The position numbers were made by a program, and so were the translations under genes. From positions 1-36,056 of the forward strand of contig SGPL01000338.1 of the NCBI GenBank assembly GCA_004802705.1: 36,056 bases of DNA, in the 5' to 3' direction. Positions 1 to 12,729 of the stretch are shown in pieces (positions within the stretch are counted from its first letter, which is position 1; every line of letters begins with the position of its first letter). The notes beneath the pieces are model-generated. The model did not search any database, was not told where the DNA came from, and saw nothing but the letters and a program-made list of their open reading frames with translations. The DNA comes from Bondarzewia mesenterica. Taxonomy: Eukaryota; Basidiomycota; Agaricomycetes; Russulales; Bondarzewiaceae.

Positions 1-595
1 TATTGGGTGACTTTCGTCCAGTCGACAACGCTGTGCGTGCCTCCGAGCATCGACAAGACGCTAGGTGCAGTTACAACTTTTTTTGAAAGTCCGAAAGGGC
101 TGTTTTTGTTTGCACATATGTACCAGGTTGCTCGGTGCCTGGCACAATTATGAGGGGGCAATAAACCTTGCAAGCAAGGTAATCATCTGAGAGTTGGATA
201 TTGTTCATAAATACATGTCAATGATTGAGAACAAAAATTCTAAAAGAGATGAGATACATGTACAGTTACTCATCACCCGGTCCTTCAGACACTTTTGATC
301 TTGCTTCGGAGGCCTCTCCCTGTCTCATCTCATTCAAAATTTTTTGTTCTCAACCATTTACATGTATTTATGAACAATATTCAACTCTCAGATGATGTCG
401 GAAGTGGAGTGGAAATTGTACAGACAATATTTTGGTGAGGGGATAAAACCCTAACCCGGTTTTCCACCCTAAAGGACCTGTACTTTCGCACGGTCGCTTC
501 ACTGCAAGCGAAATCGGTGACACGCGCAAGAGAGACGAATAGTCCTCTCTCCCGACTTCAAGTATCTCGCTGGCAAACACACCTCCATCCTCAAG
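1..595. other. Left-edge region upstream of VPS17
   Basis: No complete gene is visible. Frame 1 of the + strand is open from the left edge to a TGA at 151-153. It reads like protein and could be the tail of a gene that begins outside the window, but it is too short to name. The minus strand is also open from an ATG at 50 to the edge, so the coding direction is undecided. The rest contains the inverted repeat at 182-396 and the short promoter or leader of the VPS17 gene. Confidence 0.4.
182..396. repeat. Long inverted repeat with about 75-base arms (MITE-like or foldback)
   Basis: The left arm at about 182-256 is nearly the reverse complement of the right arm at about 321-396. Both arms carry the same core (CATCTGAGAGTT, then ATTGTTCATAAATACATGT, then TTGAGAACAAAAA, then GAGATGAGA), with only scattered mismatches and small indels. 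The loop is about 64 bases. A separate perfect 16-base palindrome, with 7-base arms around AA, sits at 165-180, right beside the left arm. No coding capacity and no clear target-site duplication are seen. The structure fits a miniature foldback element or another non-autonomous insertion. A hairpin regulatory function cannot be excluded. Confidence 0.8.
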
Positions 596-2780
596 ATGAT
601 GTACGATCCGCTGGGCTCGGGCTTTGGTGACGATGGCAACGTTACCCCTCCCTGGCCGACCACTCCACACCAGCCGAACTCACCTATACCCAATCTTCGT
701 CGCGCACCTTCTCCACTTCCACGAACACCAGACAAAGCCTCTACTCCAGGCCTCTATGGCAAGCAACCGCAAATATACGGTCAACCAGAGCCTGGTCTGA
801 TATCTCCCCGAGAGAACGTTGGGGCCAATGGCGTGAGCTACGAAAAACCAGAGCCTTACCTCAAGGTCAGAATCACGGGGCTGGACCGGAACAGAAGGGA
901 CATACTGGTCAAGCTTGATGCTCAGGTGTGCGGGCGCGCAATTTTCTCGATTTGATTGAATTTGAAGACGATTGTCTGGTCATATTGTCCCCAAAGACGA
1001 ACCTGTCCAATTTCATTGGTACCACGTATCGCAATGTGTCGCGGTCCTACGTCGAGTTCCAACAATTCTACGATACCATTATAACGAACAACCCACAGAC
1101 GATCGTACCAGCGCTTCCACTCGCGCAGACGTCTGCACCAACGGACGAAGAGGATGATCGGCTCGTCAGGATCATGTTACAACGCTGGCTCTCCCGCGTC
1201 TGTGATGACTCCATTCTTCTACATGAGGAGGAACTTCGTTCCTTCATTGAGAGTGATTTTGGATATCAGCCGACGCCGCGGACGAAGCGAAAGACGTCTT
1301 CAGGATTCGGGCTTATGCGACGCAATGTTCCTGACGAGGACGAGGAGCTCCAGCGCGCTCGATTCGAACTCACAAAAATGGAAGGACAGTTCTTTGACGC
1401 TGCCAAGGCACTCGATAAGGTCTCAAAGACAAGGAAAGGTGCGTGAGAGCAATCGCAGTTTTATCGACAAGTTTTGCCATCGTAGTCTCATCTTGTATTT
1501 CGACTTAGCCCTTGCTACTGCCCATGCTGAGATGGGAAACAAGCTCGTGAATGTCGCAACGACCGAAGCTCATCCCCCCATCGGGAGCGCCTTGCGAAAG
1601 CTTGGACGGACATGGCATAGCCTCGCTGACCTTGACCAGGCTCAGGCTATTAGCGAGTGTGTCATCCTGAGCGACTCGCTCGGCTACCAAGGCCTCAATG
1701 CGCGGTCTGCGAAGGAGACGCTTCAGCAACGGACAGCGGTTTTGGAGGAGTATCAGTCTGCTGTCAAGTCAGCTATCTCGAAACGGCGGAACATCGAACG
1801 GTTGAAGGCCAGCAGCAATATTCGACCGGAGAAGGTAGATGAGGCATTAGAAGATATGGAAGAGGTGAGTTATACTCCAAGGGGCTTATATTTGAGCGAT
1901 GCTCACTATTGGTGATCAGGCGAACAAATATGAACAGATTCTTGCTCGACGGGCGGAGGGTATCTCTCAGAATCTCCACCGCGCTCTTCAGACACACAAA
2001 CGACTTGTCACCGACGATATCACCACGGCTCTCATCGAGCACACTCGGTCTTCCATCATGTACGAGCGCCAGCTCCTACGCGAGCTTGAGTCTCTTCGAC
2101 CCGATGTCAGCAACGCCAATGCCAATGCACCTTCCAAACCAAACCGCGTTCCGGGGCCTACGTTTGTACCGCCGCTCGAGGATTTCACTAAGCCGCGTAT
2201 CGATCCTGCTACTTCGAGTCGTATAATCTCCCCGCAGCTGCCCGCTTCATCTGGTGCGCCCAGCGTCGCTTCGCCCAGCCCCTCCGGACGGTCCAGCTTC
2301 AGCAATGCCCCGCTCTCACCACAATCACCTGGTGCTGGCTCTTCCAAATCACCGATACCCCCTCAACAACCCCAACGTACATCATTCGTCTCGCCTGCAC
2401 ACGCTTTCAATCCCAATCCCTCATCGGTTCCTACACGCAGCGACGAACCGCCGCTTGGAGGTCGCTTCGTGGACGGCACCAAGTCTATGTTCGTCAAGCC
2501 CGTCACAACGTCACCCCTCGTGTCGTCATCTGCGCAGGACCAACGTGCCAAGACGACGTCGCTGGCCGACCCGCTTTCCAGACCCGCATCTGAAGTGTCT
2601 CCGCTCGGCGATCCCATTGCTCGACCTGCGACGTCGAATGGCATGGTACCTCGTACGGGCGGTCTGGATCCACTTGGTCAGACCAGGCCAACATATATGT
2701 CTGCATCGCTGCGTGTGCAACCGACAAGGCCAAGATTGGATGCTCGAGAGGCGGCTAGCAAGCTTGCTAACATGTTCTGA
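596..2780 (+). CDS. VPS17: Vps17-like retromer sorting nexin (PX-BAR)
   Basis: Exons are 596-925, 997-1438, 1509-1864 and 1920-2780, giving 662 aa; every junction is GT-AG and in phase. After a proline-rich N-terminal stretch of about 80 residues comes a PX domain at about residues 85-210 (starting YLKVRITGLDRNRRDI, with the block VPALPLAQT). An alpha-helical BAR-type region follows to about residue 430, and then a long Ser/Pro-rich disordered tail that ends SKLANMF. In yeast, Vps17 pairs with Vps5 to form the membrane-bending half of retromer, which recycles receptors from endosome to Golgi. The pattern of PX core, FIESDFGYQP linker and BAR fits Vps17 better than a general sorting nexin. The start is the first of two adjacent ATGs; a second lies one codon downstream. 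Confidence 0.87.
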
Positions 2781-2988
2781 GGTATGAGGGTTGTTTTGTG
2801 AGTTCAACGGTTTGTTAGTTGACTGTGAACATTTTCTAGGAATGAGTTACTGTATTGGACGTATTTTCATATTAACGGAGTTTTTCTATTGTCGGCTCTC
2901 GGTATTTTCTCAGCTTTATATATTTTGTCTTTGGGACAGTTCTCAACGGTGCAATAGCCATAGCTGTCAGCTATGCTATGATGTTCAT

Positions 2989-4536
2989 TTACTGCTGGAC
3001 ACGAAACACAGAAGCATTCGGAGAAGCATCACAAATGCTCTTGATCAGATGGAACTTCTCTTGTAGTCCATAAACAAACTCCCAACCTCTCTCGTCGTCG
3101 ACCCAGTAGACATTCTCCTCTTGTCGGAAACGCAGTGTCTCGTTCCGCTCGGGGACGAAGTGGTACGCATAGAGCTCTATGCTATAGTACGTGTTGGGAA
3201 GGATCGGTAGCTCTCCGAGGACAGGCACGTATGTGGGAAGATTGGTGAAGCCTGGCGAAGTCCCGTGAGTGCTGTACTGACAGTTTAATTATAGGAATCT
3301 CGAATCTCATACCCACGACTGCTCCTGGAGCATGACCCCAGTCTCCTATGGAGTGGGAGTAGATCTGCCCTTCGATCCCCTCCTCCTTCATCTGCTCCAA
3401 ACACAAAGTTAGCACCTCGTTCCCGGTCAACCCCGGCCTCATCATCTCTAGCTGCATTTTCATCATGCGATTGCTCTTTTTCAGGCCTTCTTTCAGACCC
3501 GCCGGAGCGTCCGTCTCGCCCTCACTAGAACGCAGAACGTACGCCATGTGCTGCGTATCCGTATTTAAACCCATTGCCGTCATCCCGAAGTCGATGTGCA
3601 GTAAGTCTCCTTCGCGGATTATATCGTCGGTACCTTCCCAACCCGGAAACGATTCGGGTGTAATGACGGATACGCGTGGGTGTGCCCAGTAGGAAACGTT
3701 TTGCTCTTGCATCTTTTCAAGGAACCACCACTCCAAGTCCTAACTCATATTCCGCGCTCCACTAGTGAGTTTCTTTCCATCAGCTTTGCCTCTGGATTGA
3801 GAGCTTACCACCGTAGTAGTGACATCAACCTCGATAGTCTTTTCACTGAATCCCTCCTCGAGCATGGCCCAGATCATCTCCATCATCAGCCGATAGCACT
3901 CGATCTGTCCGGGGACTCTTTTGGCGACGAATTCGATCCCAAGCATCGGCTCGTTCACTGTTCTCTCCATCCATTTCTCCCCCAATTCCTCTGCGAGGAC
4001 ATCGAACTCGCCAACGTGCAAACCGCCTCCGAACGCGATGTTGCGGTCCGTGTTGAGGGCGATGCGCCGTGGATCAAAGTCTTGGAGGATGGCACGCAGT
4101 TCAGGCCAAACCTGTCCTGTGTTGTCGATCCAGGCGAGCGGGTTTGGTTGCCTCGCGAGGCTGGAAGTGTTGGTGTGGAAAAGTAATACCGTGCGTCGGT
4201 GCGGCGCGTAGGCCGTCGCGTCTTTGATGGACCACCAGACCGTGTCTTCTGCGTACTCTCTTTGACTCATCTACAGGTTTTACGCATGCATTCTTTCGGA
4301 TCATTTCAACACAATTTTGAACGCACCAGCCAGACGTTGATGTCGTACTTCTGCAGCAATGCTGGGATACCTGCTACTCGTTCATCTCTCCATCCATTTT
4401 GCACGCGAGCACGCTCCCTCAACCTTGGAAGAGGTCGATATTGTGCGAATTTCGTAGGATGCAGCTGTGCAAAACGTACAGCTGAGCAGGGCGAGCACAG
4501 GTGTGAGAAGTGGGAGAAGCATCTTGTGCACCTCAT
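2989..4536 (-). CDS. M24-family metallopeptidase-like protein (creatinase/Xaa-Pro dipeptidase fold)
   Basis: Exons on the minus strand are 4536-4327, 4270-3809, 3739-3313 and 3251-2989, giving 453 aa if the ATG at 4536 is used. The C-terminal half is a pita-bread fold. The usual five metal ligands can be placed: Asp in LLHIDFG, Asp in LNTDTQ, His in DWGHAPG, Glu in YSIELYAY and Glu in RQEENVYW. The substrate is unknown; M24 members split Xaa-Pro dipeptides or hydrolyse creatine-like compounds. The first exon is doubtful. Another ATG at 4522, in a different frame, encodes a good signal peptide (MLLPLLTPVLALLS), whereas the mature protein is clearly in the 4536 frame. A base error or an unusually short intron may separate them. 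The gene is transcribed in the same direction as LEU2, 196 bases downstream of it. Confidence 0.85.
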
Positions 4537-4732
4537 GATTTGCGGCGAACAAATTTACTCTCTTATCAGCACTTTGCTCTTATTGCAGGCAAACGGGCAA
4601 CGTGACGATAGTGCCTACGCTGCTCTATGTAGAACTGTGGGAACCTACTCATGTGCTCTACGAAGGAGATATGAGGCACAATCAAGGCGATTTTGCAGGT
4701 TGTGCTACATTTGACTTACAACAGATATCGGT

Positions 4733-6123
<1,391 letters not shown>

Positions 6124-6533
6124 GGAGAGCAGGAAAATGATGAAGGGAAGAAAGGAGGGGTACCGGTTGAGGCCCAGTACCAGATCTAAGTCCCTCGAAA
6201 GGTTCCGCAAGGTGCTCCGAGTCCGAAGTTACTGTGTGCATCTCGCCTCGGCCGATACCCCACGGCCGACGGACTCCCTTCAATACTGTGGGCACAAGCT
6301 TTCGCCACCGTGTGCTACTCTCAAATTCAATGACGAGTCATCCAAAAAAAAAATCAGCTGTTTCCAGTTAACCGCAGCACTGCGCGGAACAGAATGAACG
6401 AAATGATGTTGATTCGTTGTGGGTGTCTACAAGTGTCTACAACGTCTTGCAAGTCTGTGGACCGCATTTTTCCCACGTCAGCATTTCACCCAAAATTTAG
6501 CAGTACTCAGTGTAAAATCGAATAGCTCATCCC
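6124..6533. promoter_or_regulatory. Divergent LEU2/NOB1 intergenic region
   Basis: 410 bases separate the two start codons and must hold both promoters. It contains an A10 tract at 6344-6353, a tandem pair of the 10-mer GTGTCTACAA at 6423-6442, and CGAGTCA near 6334-6340. The last matches six of seven bases of the Gcn4/CPC1 site TGAGTCA, which would suit an amino-acid biosynthesis gene, but a single imperfect site is weak evidence. No Leu3-type CCGG(N4)CCGG site was seen. Confidence 0.4.
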
Positions 6534-8219
6534 ATGGCGTCCTCTTCATCAAACCCGGCTTGTAAACACCTTGTGCTTGATGCTGGGCCACTTTTATCTC
6601 TGTCTCCACTCAGGGGTCTGGCCGAGACGTACGTGACAGTCCCGCAAGTCCTGGACGAATTGAAGGACAGGCGCGCAAGAGAGCATTTCGAAAAGTTGGG
6701 TTTGTCTGCTGGTGTGCGGGTTGAGATCAGGTCTCCAGATGCCGCATCTCTAGCTCATGGTGAGTCGAATTTATTTCTCGGGTCAAGGGAATTACTTATT
6801 CATGAACTTGATTGCAAGTTATTCAATTTGCCAAAAAGACCGGAGACTATTCCGTTCTTTCAACCGCTGACTTGGCTGTCCTCGCTCTCACTTACGCTCT
6901 CGACATCCAAGAGAAGAAGAGACAGGCGGAGCAATCATCTTCCGAAGAGGTATGCGTATTTGTATTTTCTGTCTCAAGTTTATCAACGAGACATTATTGA
7001 TAGCCCAATCCGTCGGCCACCTCTACTGCCGCAGACCCCTCTGTGAAGGACCCTGGTCTCTCTGAAGAGACGACCCAGGACTTTAAAGAAGCCTCTACCG
7101 TCGGGGAACAAACTGACACTGTCGAAAGATCCCTCAGCAAGTTGAGCCTCGGGGAACAGCCATCGGATGGAGTTCCGGAAATTGAAAGAGGGAATGTCAC
7201 AGGAGAAGAGGTGACTGATGGACCTTCCGAGGAAAAGGACATGGAAGAGCGGGAGCCTCTCGATGTCGAGCTTTGTCCAACCAAGGCGAACGCTGATCTT
7301 GATCATTCACCGCAGAAGCAGGATGAACAGACGATCGACGAGCCCTCCCCATCTGTATCCGACTCTCTTGCACAATCACAGCCTGAACCATCCGCACCTC
7401 TATATAATGACCCTTCCGACGATGACGATGGCGAAGGGGAGTGGATCACACCCTCTAATGTCGGTTTGCATAAATCCCGCGCACTTGGTCTCACTCCATC
7501 CGTATCTGGATCGGCGAAAGGAAAGGCAAAGGAGACTATCCCCGTAGGATGCATGACAGCGGATTTTGCGATGCAGAACGTGTTGCTGCAGATGGACCTG
7601 AATCTCGTTGGAGTTGAGGGCAAAAAAATCGACCGAGTAAAGACATGGGTGTTGCGGTGTCATGCTTGCTTCAAGTACGTCCCATTCCGACTGACTTGCA
7701 TCTCGGTGAATTGAACTTCGCTGGCCGCTTAGGATATGTAAAGATTCGTCGAAGAAGTTTTGTCCTTCTTGTGGCAATCCAACACTCCTCCGAGCGTCCG
7801 TCACCGTCTCATCTCCGAACGCATCTTCCAATGCGCCCGCGATGCAGGTCCACCTCAAAAAGAACTTCCAGTACAGAACGCGTGGAACAATCTACTCAAT
7901 TCCATCACCTAAACCTGGCTCAGCAAAATCAGGTAGTGGGGAGGGGCTCATCTTGCGGGAGGATCAGTCGGAGTATATGAGGGCGAAAAAGCAGGTGGAT
8001 TTGAAACGTCAGCGAGAAGAGAAGAAGATGTTAAGCGGAGCTCTGGCCAGTGGCGGGGCCGGTGGATTGAATGTCGGGAATTGGATGGACCCCGATTGGA
8101 TTCCTGATATCATCAGCGCAGGCGCGAGTGGAAAAGGTCGAAATCCTAGGGGAAGAACCGATATGCCTGTCATTGGCTATGGGCGGAAAAATCCCAACGA
8201 GCGCAAACATCACAAGTAG
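6534..8219 (+). CDS. NOB1: Nob1, endonuclease for the 3' end of 18S rRNA
   Basis: Exons are 6534-6759, 6819-6949, 7004-7674 and 7733-8219, giving 504 aa. Nob1 cuts 20S pre-rRNA at site D in late cytoplasmic 40S maturation. The N-terminal PIN domain (about residues 10-110) begins with HLVLDAGPLLSL, which carries the first catalytic Asp, and has STADLAVLALTYAL further on. An acidic low-complexity insert of roughly 190 residues follows. The zinc ribbon then has Cys338, Cys341, Cys353 and Cys356 (RCHACFK and FCPSCGNP). The C-terminal block includes QYRTRGTIYSIPSPK and DPDWIPDII, and the protein ends in a basic tail. The third intron splits the Lys codon between the two cysteine pairs of the ribbon. 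The gene is convergent with ARPC3. Confidence 0.96.
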
Positions 8220-8362
8220 AGATCCTAATGTACTCTTCTTCTCTCAAAAACACCTACTGTCGCCGCATCGGTAGTGTATCACGCACGGTGTTCGAATGAT
8301 GTACAATAGTGCGATGATGTATATTGACTTTGTTGTTGTACACTTTGCTGAATCGTTTCTAA

Positions 8363-9094
8363 CTACGCGCCCAGACTCCTGTTCATGAAGCGTCTTTTCT
8401 GGAAGGACATCCACCACTTGCTAGGCTTGCCGGTACCGTCTGCGTACAGACGCTCGGTCAATCGCGCAGCGAGCTCTTGACGGACCTGCGTCAGGTACTG
8501 CCGGAGGTAATCTGTACAACCCGAAATTGTTGAACAGTGACTGGACAAATACATCCCGAGAATGCTTACCGGCATCGACACGGCTGCTTGGCGGTGCGTA
8601 GTGCGCGTTCAACTGGAAGCTTGCGTCACCGGGAATGGGGAAATTGTCCACGGCGAGAGTGTTAAGCATCTTCGTTGCTTCAAGCTGTGACGGTGGTGTT
8701 CGGGAGCTTCCCAGCTTGGCGAGACAGTCAGAGATAAAGAGGATGAGGATAATAAGTAGACGGTCGGCTGGCCCCTTGATCTCGAAATTGCGGAAAATGG
8801 AGTTGGCACGGAAGAGATCAAGTGTTTCGTCAATGATATCTCCTTGGTCAGGATCCACTGAGGCGTCGGTAGACATGCATGAGTTCAGTAGGACGTGCGG
8901 CGCGACGAACGAATATCGTACCCATCATGGGAGCCGGACCACGAATTCTGGTCTTGATCGGGAGGATGGAAACATTGCCAGCTTGTCGGACATCTGGCTC
9001 CTCGTTTAAAGCAGAATGATATGCCTATTTTCGACGCAACAGTTCGATTAGCGACTAGGACGACAATGCGAAAGCACAAACTGCTTACAGGCAT
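8363..9094 (-). CDS. ARC18: Arp2/3 complex subunit 3 (ARPC3, p21-Arc)
   Basis: Exons on the minus strand are 9094-9089, 9024-8922, 8857-8570 and 8511-8363, giving 181 aa, close to the 178 of animal ARPC3. The protein is a structural subunit of the Arp2/3 complex, which nucleates branched actin at cortical patches and sites of endocytosis. Diagnostic segments are AYHSALNEEPDVRQAGN, ILPIKTRIRGPAP, RNFEIKGPADRLLI, NFPIPGDASFQLNAHYAPP and KPSKWWMSFQKRRFMNRSL. The first exon is only six bases, ATG CCT (Met-Pro), as deduced from the conserved N-terminus MPAYHS. The downstream exon alone has no suitable start. The gene is divergent from the YVC1 gene with 193 bases between start codons. Confidence 0.95.
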
Positions 9095-9287
9095 GGCTGA
9101 ATTGTAGCAAGTCGATGGTAAACACGAGTAAATAACGCGTTTCCTGTAATGTCATTGCCGGCGTCACTGCCTGCAGGAATTCCGAGCGGGTCCTCCGAGC
9201 GTAACCATTGAAATCCTGTGTTGAACATTCCTTCAACGTTGTCCTCTAGCCTTCCTCCTCTTTTTAGGACGGGACTCTTGTACCAGC

Positions 9288-12200
9288 ATGTCTAGCTCTG
9301 CTTTCATTGATGAGAGTGCGTCTGTGACTTCTGTGAAGTCTGTACGCCCGTCGTCTGACACCCTTGCTAGTAAGCACGCCGCCTTTCGATTGTTTGCGAA
9401 ATATGTGAATCTTTCTGGCCCTTTTCCTTCCATTCAGAGCTCATACGGCGCCTGAGAGCGTTAACACTGAGCTTACTTCCCCTCGAAGTATCACCTGATA
9501 GTATTAATGACCCGACAAGCAGAGTCATTACCCCACAGGTTATCTCAGCGTATATTGCTGCTGCAGGTGACTTCTATGAAGCTGTGAGCACTACTTTGTT
9601 CAGTGAGAACACGCCGACATCCTCAATATTATTTAATTCGCGTCGCCGTGCATTCGTGCGGAAGTTGCCTTACTGTCTCCTGAGAGCGCATCGTGGCTTC
9701 ATGCTTGATGCTCACCACGACCCGGCTGATTATGGCGAGAATCTTGGACGAGGTGAATACACAGCCCCACAACTGCATTCCGACGTCACGCCACCTACAC
9801 ATTTCTGAACATCATAACAGCTGCTGCGTGTGAAGTTCTCGCCCGCAAAATCGTTCATATAGCACCCCGAGAGAGATTGTCGTCGATCATGTCGACACGG
9901 TTCGAATATCGTCAAGCAGATGGGGACATCGAGATGACAAGCGCTCTGGAAATTGCGATTGATTCGCATTGGTATGTAGTTTGCTCCATTCACAGTTCCT
10001 GTCTCCTGAATGTCCTTTAGCACTATATTCTTGTCGTCGAGCGAAGCACAAGACGGTTTGTCCATACATTATCTATGATCAGGCTTTCTTCCCGATGCCA
10101 TCCTATAGTCGTCAATTATCTTTGGAACGGAGATTTAATACAGAAGAACAATGACCATCACGACATTGATTGTAAGTCCCCTCTAACTTCTGATTCTATG
10201 GGACTACTTAACGTTTTTGTGGAATGCATCATTCAGACGTCCCGTATAACGAAAACCTCAATTCCTCCTTTTGGGGCCATCTTGACCCATCCCGTATGGC
10301 TGTTCCTCGGTAATTACCATTTCATCCCGCGCAGACTGTGCCTTACAAACTGACTTTTCACCAGTTATCAAAATTTCATGCGGATAGCGATATGGCTTTT
10401 CTTCCTGGCTGTGTATTCGCAAGCTGGTTCGCTATTCTTAAATAGCCTGTATCGCTGTTGCTGACAGCACATTCAGTACTGGAACCACTTGATCCCATGG
10501 ATCCATTCCACCGTAGATTGGATAATTGGGAGATCGTCTTGTATGTTATGTCTCTTGCCTTTGCGCTTGAAGGTCAGTCGTATTTCCTCTCAAGGTATGA
10601 ACCATTCTAACTCTGTGAAACAGACGGACATAAAGTATGTTTATCTACATGTAACACCGTACCTTTTTGACGAGTTTTGACGATGCACGTAGATATACAA
10701 GCTGCTCCACTTTGCCACTTATCGCGCCTTGAGCTTCTGGAATATCGTCTCCTTCAGCACAGATATCCTTCTGATCTGCGCCTTTATCCTTCGTGTGGTT
10801 GGATTGGCCAACGGGACACATGGGGATACTCTTCGTGTGCGGAGCTTTCAGGTTTTGAGTTATGTATCGCCATTGATTTGGTGCGTGATGATTCCCGGCA
10901 TCGCTTCTATATAGAAGGCTCAAGATGCCACGGGTATAAATCAGGATGAGTTGAGTGCCTTGTTTGTTTTTTGTTGAGTGCCACATGATTGACCGTTGAA
11001 TAGAGCTTGTCACTGTGTTTGACGGCTATAAGTATGACTGATAGTATCGAATCGCACTCTACTCTAATATCCTACTCGTATCCTCCAGATATATCGGCAC
11101 CATGCAGATATGCATCGCTCGCATGCTACGTGAATCCAGCATCTTTTTCGCGGTATATTGTTTGCCTCATTGTTCTACTGTCAATTGACAAAAGTTGCAA
11201 ATTTTAGCTACTATCGGTGTTGGGTATCGGTTTCTTGCAAGGCCTGTATGCTCTCGACGCTGCCGATGGGCAGACAGACTCTGCGATGACGGTATGCGAG
11301 AAAAACATGTTTTGATATCTCGTCTACTCAGTGTCCCACCGCTCCGGGGGTAGGTCATCAACATCATGGTACAAGCCTTACTACAGTTGAGTGTTTCTGA
11401 ACCGGATTCAGACGTAGTATTGATCTGCTCTTGGTAATGAAGGTCTCCGAATTACGACATTTTCGCTTTCAGGTCAAACTCACATCGCACGAAACGCTTC
11501 GTTTACTGACAAATTATGTGTTTACAATGCATAGCCCAGCTGGACTTATGCTGTTCTACCTGTGCGCTTTTCACGGGAAATTGCACTGGTTACTCGCTGA
11601 TTATCAATTGTACAGATGGAACGTGGTCACCGCAATTATCCTGCTTAACGTCTTGATCTCGCTCTTCTCCTCTGCATACTCAGATGTGAGCTCTCCGTAT
11701 AATCGCTTCTACTGGTATTTCAGCGGGCTCACGCAACGGCGTCGCTTTCCTAGATTGTTGAGGACGCAGAGGCAGAGTTCCTTGCCTACTTTGCCGGCAA
11801 GACAGTTTCGTTGATCAGGACGCCGGATTCGTTTGTTTACCCGGCCCCGTTCAACCTCATTGAAACATTCTTCATCGCGCCGTTCGAGTATGCGCCTGAT
11901 CTTTCCCTTCTAATCCCCGTCCACTCATTCTCTGCTCTTGATAGGCATGTTTTCAATTCTTCATCATATGCAACGGTAAGGAACGCATTTCCTCCCATCT
12001 ATAGAATCACATTATGTTCAACTTGCCTTATATGGCCCACAGATCAATCGCTATATCATGACGGTCCTGTTCTTCATTCCCCTCTCGTTGATCGCTTTGT
12101 TCGAGTCGACGAAGAGCCAAAGAAATCAATGGTTGAATGAGTACATGAACGGATCCGTGGATGAAGATGATAGTCCCGAGGTCCGCGACCCTCTGGTCGA

Positions 12201-12437
12201 TGGCGAAGACGCCGAACAGGGACTCAGGATCAGCAAGGTCCCGTTCTCAGAGTTGATCAAGGTGTTCCCGAATACGCATGAGGTGAGCGTATAACAGTAC
12301 AAGTTGTTCAGATAGAGAAAGTTTGCTGATAGCAGTGCTGAATGGCATGACAGTCGAGTGAGGCAACGATCACAAGGGAAATTCACCAGGTCAAAGCTCA
12401 ACTGGATACACTGATGAAAATGCTGGAAAAGAGTTAG
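9288..12437 (+). CDS. YVC1: Yvc1/TRPY-type vacuolar calcium channel
   Basis: I read 22 exons: 9288-9369, 9438-9583, 9665-9752, 9821-9971, 10021-10055, 10109-10171, 10237-10309, 10365-10426, 10477-10572, 10624-10634, 10693-10884, 11006-11031, 11089-11152, 11208-11291, 11354-11385, 11443-11472, 11535-11561, 11616-11685, 11754-11887, 11945-11975, 12043-12282 and 12354-12437, giving 606 aa. The soluble N-terminus holds MLDAHHDPADYGENLGR. Hydrophobic segments follow, including IAIWLFFLAVYSQ, FSTDILLICAFILRVVGL and IFFALLSVLGIGFLQGLYAL. The last, S6-like segment is LWNVVTAIILLNVLISLFSS. The C-terminus has an acidic stretch and a short coiled coil. Yeast Yvc1 releases calcium from the vacuole on stretch or hyperosmotic shock. 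The exon 11/12 junction is unsure. Exons this short mean automatic models will probably be fragmentary. Confidence 0.92.
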
Positions 12438-12729
12438 GGCGGGCAGAAGGGGATGTCGCTGGCAATGTCTCATCTTCTTTAAAATGGATTTGATACTTAT
12501 GGTACGCAACGGTCATGATCATTCATGTCACCTCAAAGTCACGCCTACCCTGACTGGTTTTAGTATCTGTTTATGATCGTCAGGACCATGGTCATTCAAA
12601 ATGGCTTCCGGTTATGTTTCTTTGCATTCGGGAGATTGTATGATATCGATACATTGACCTTAATGAAACATGGGTATCCTCGATGGTGAATGGTGGTATA
12701 ATGCATATCAGAACGATGTGGGGAGGAAG

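Noticed and set aside
2254..2807. Long open frames on both strands over the VPS17 tail
   Set aside because: They are shadows of the Ser/Pro-rich coding tail of VPS17, with no independent support.
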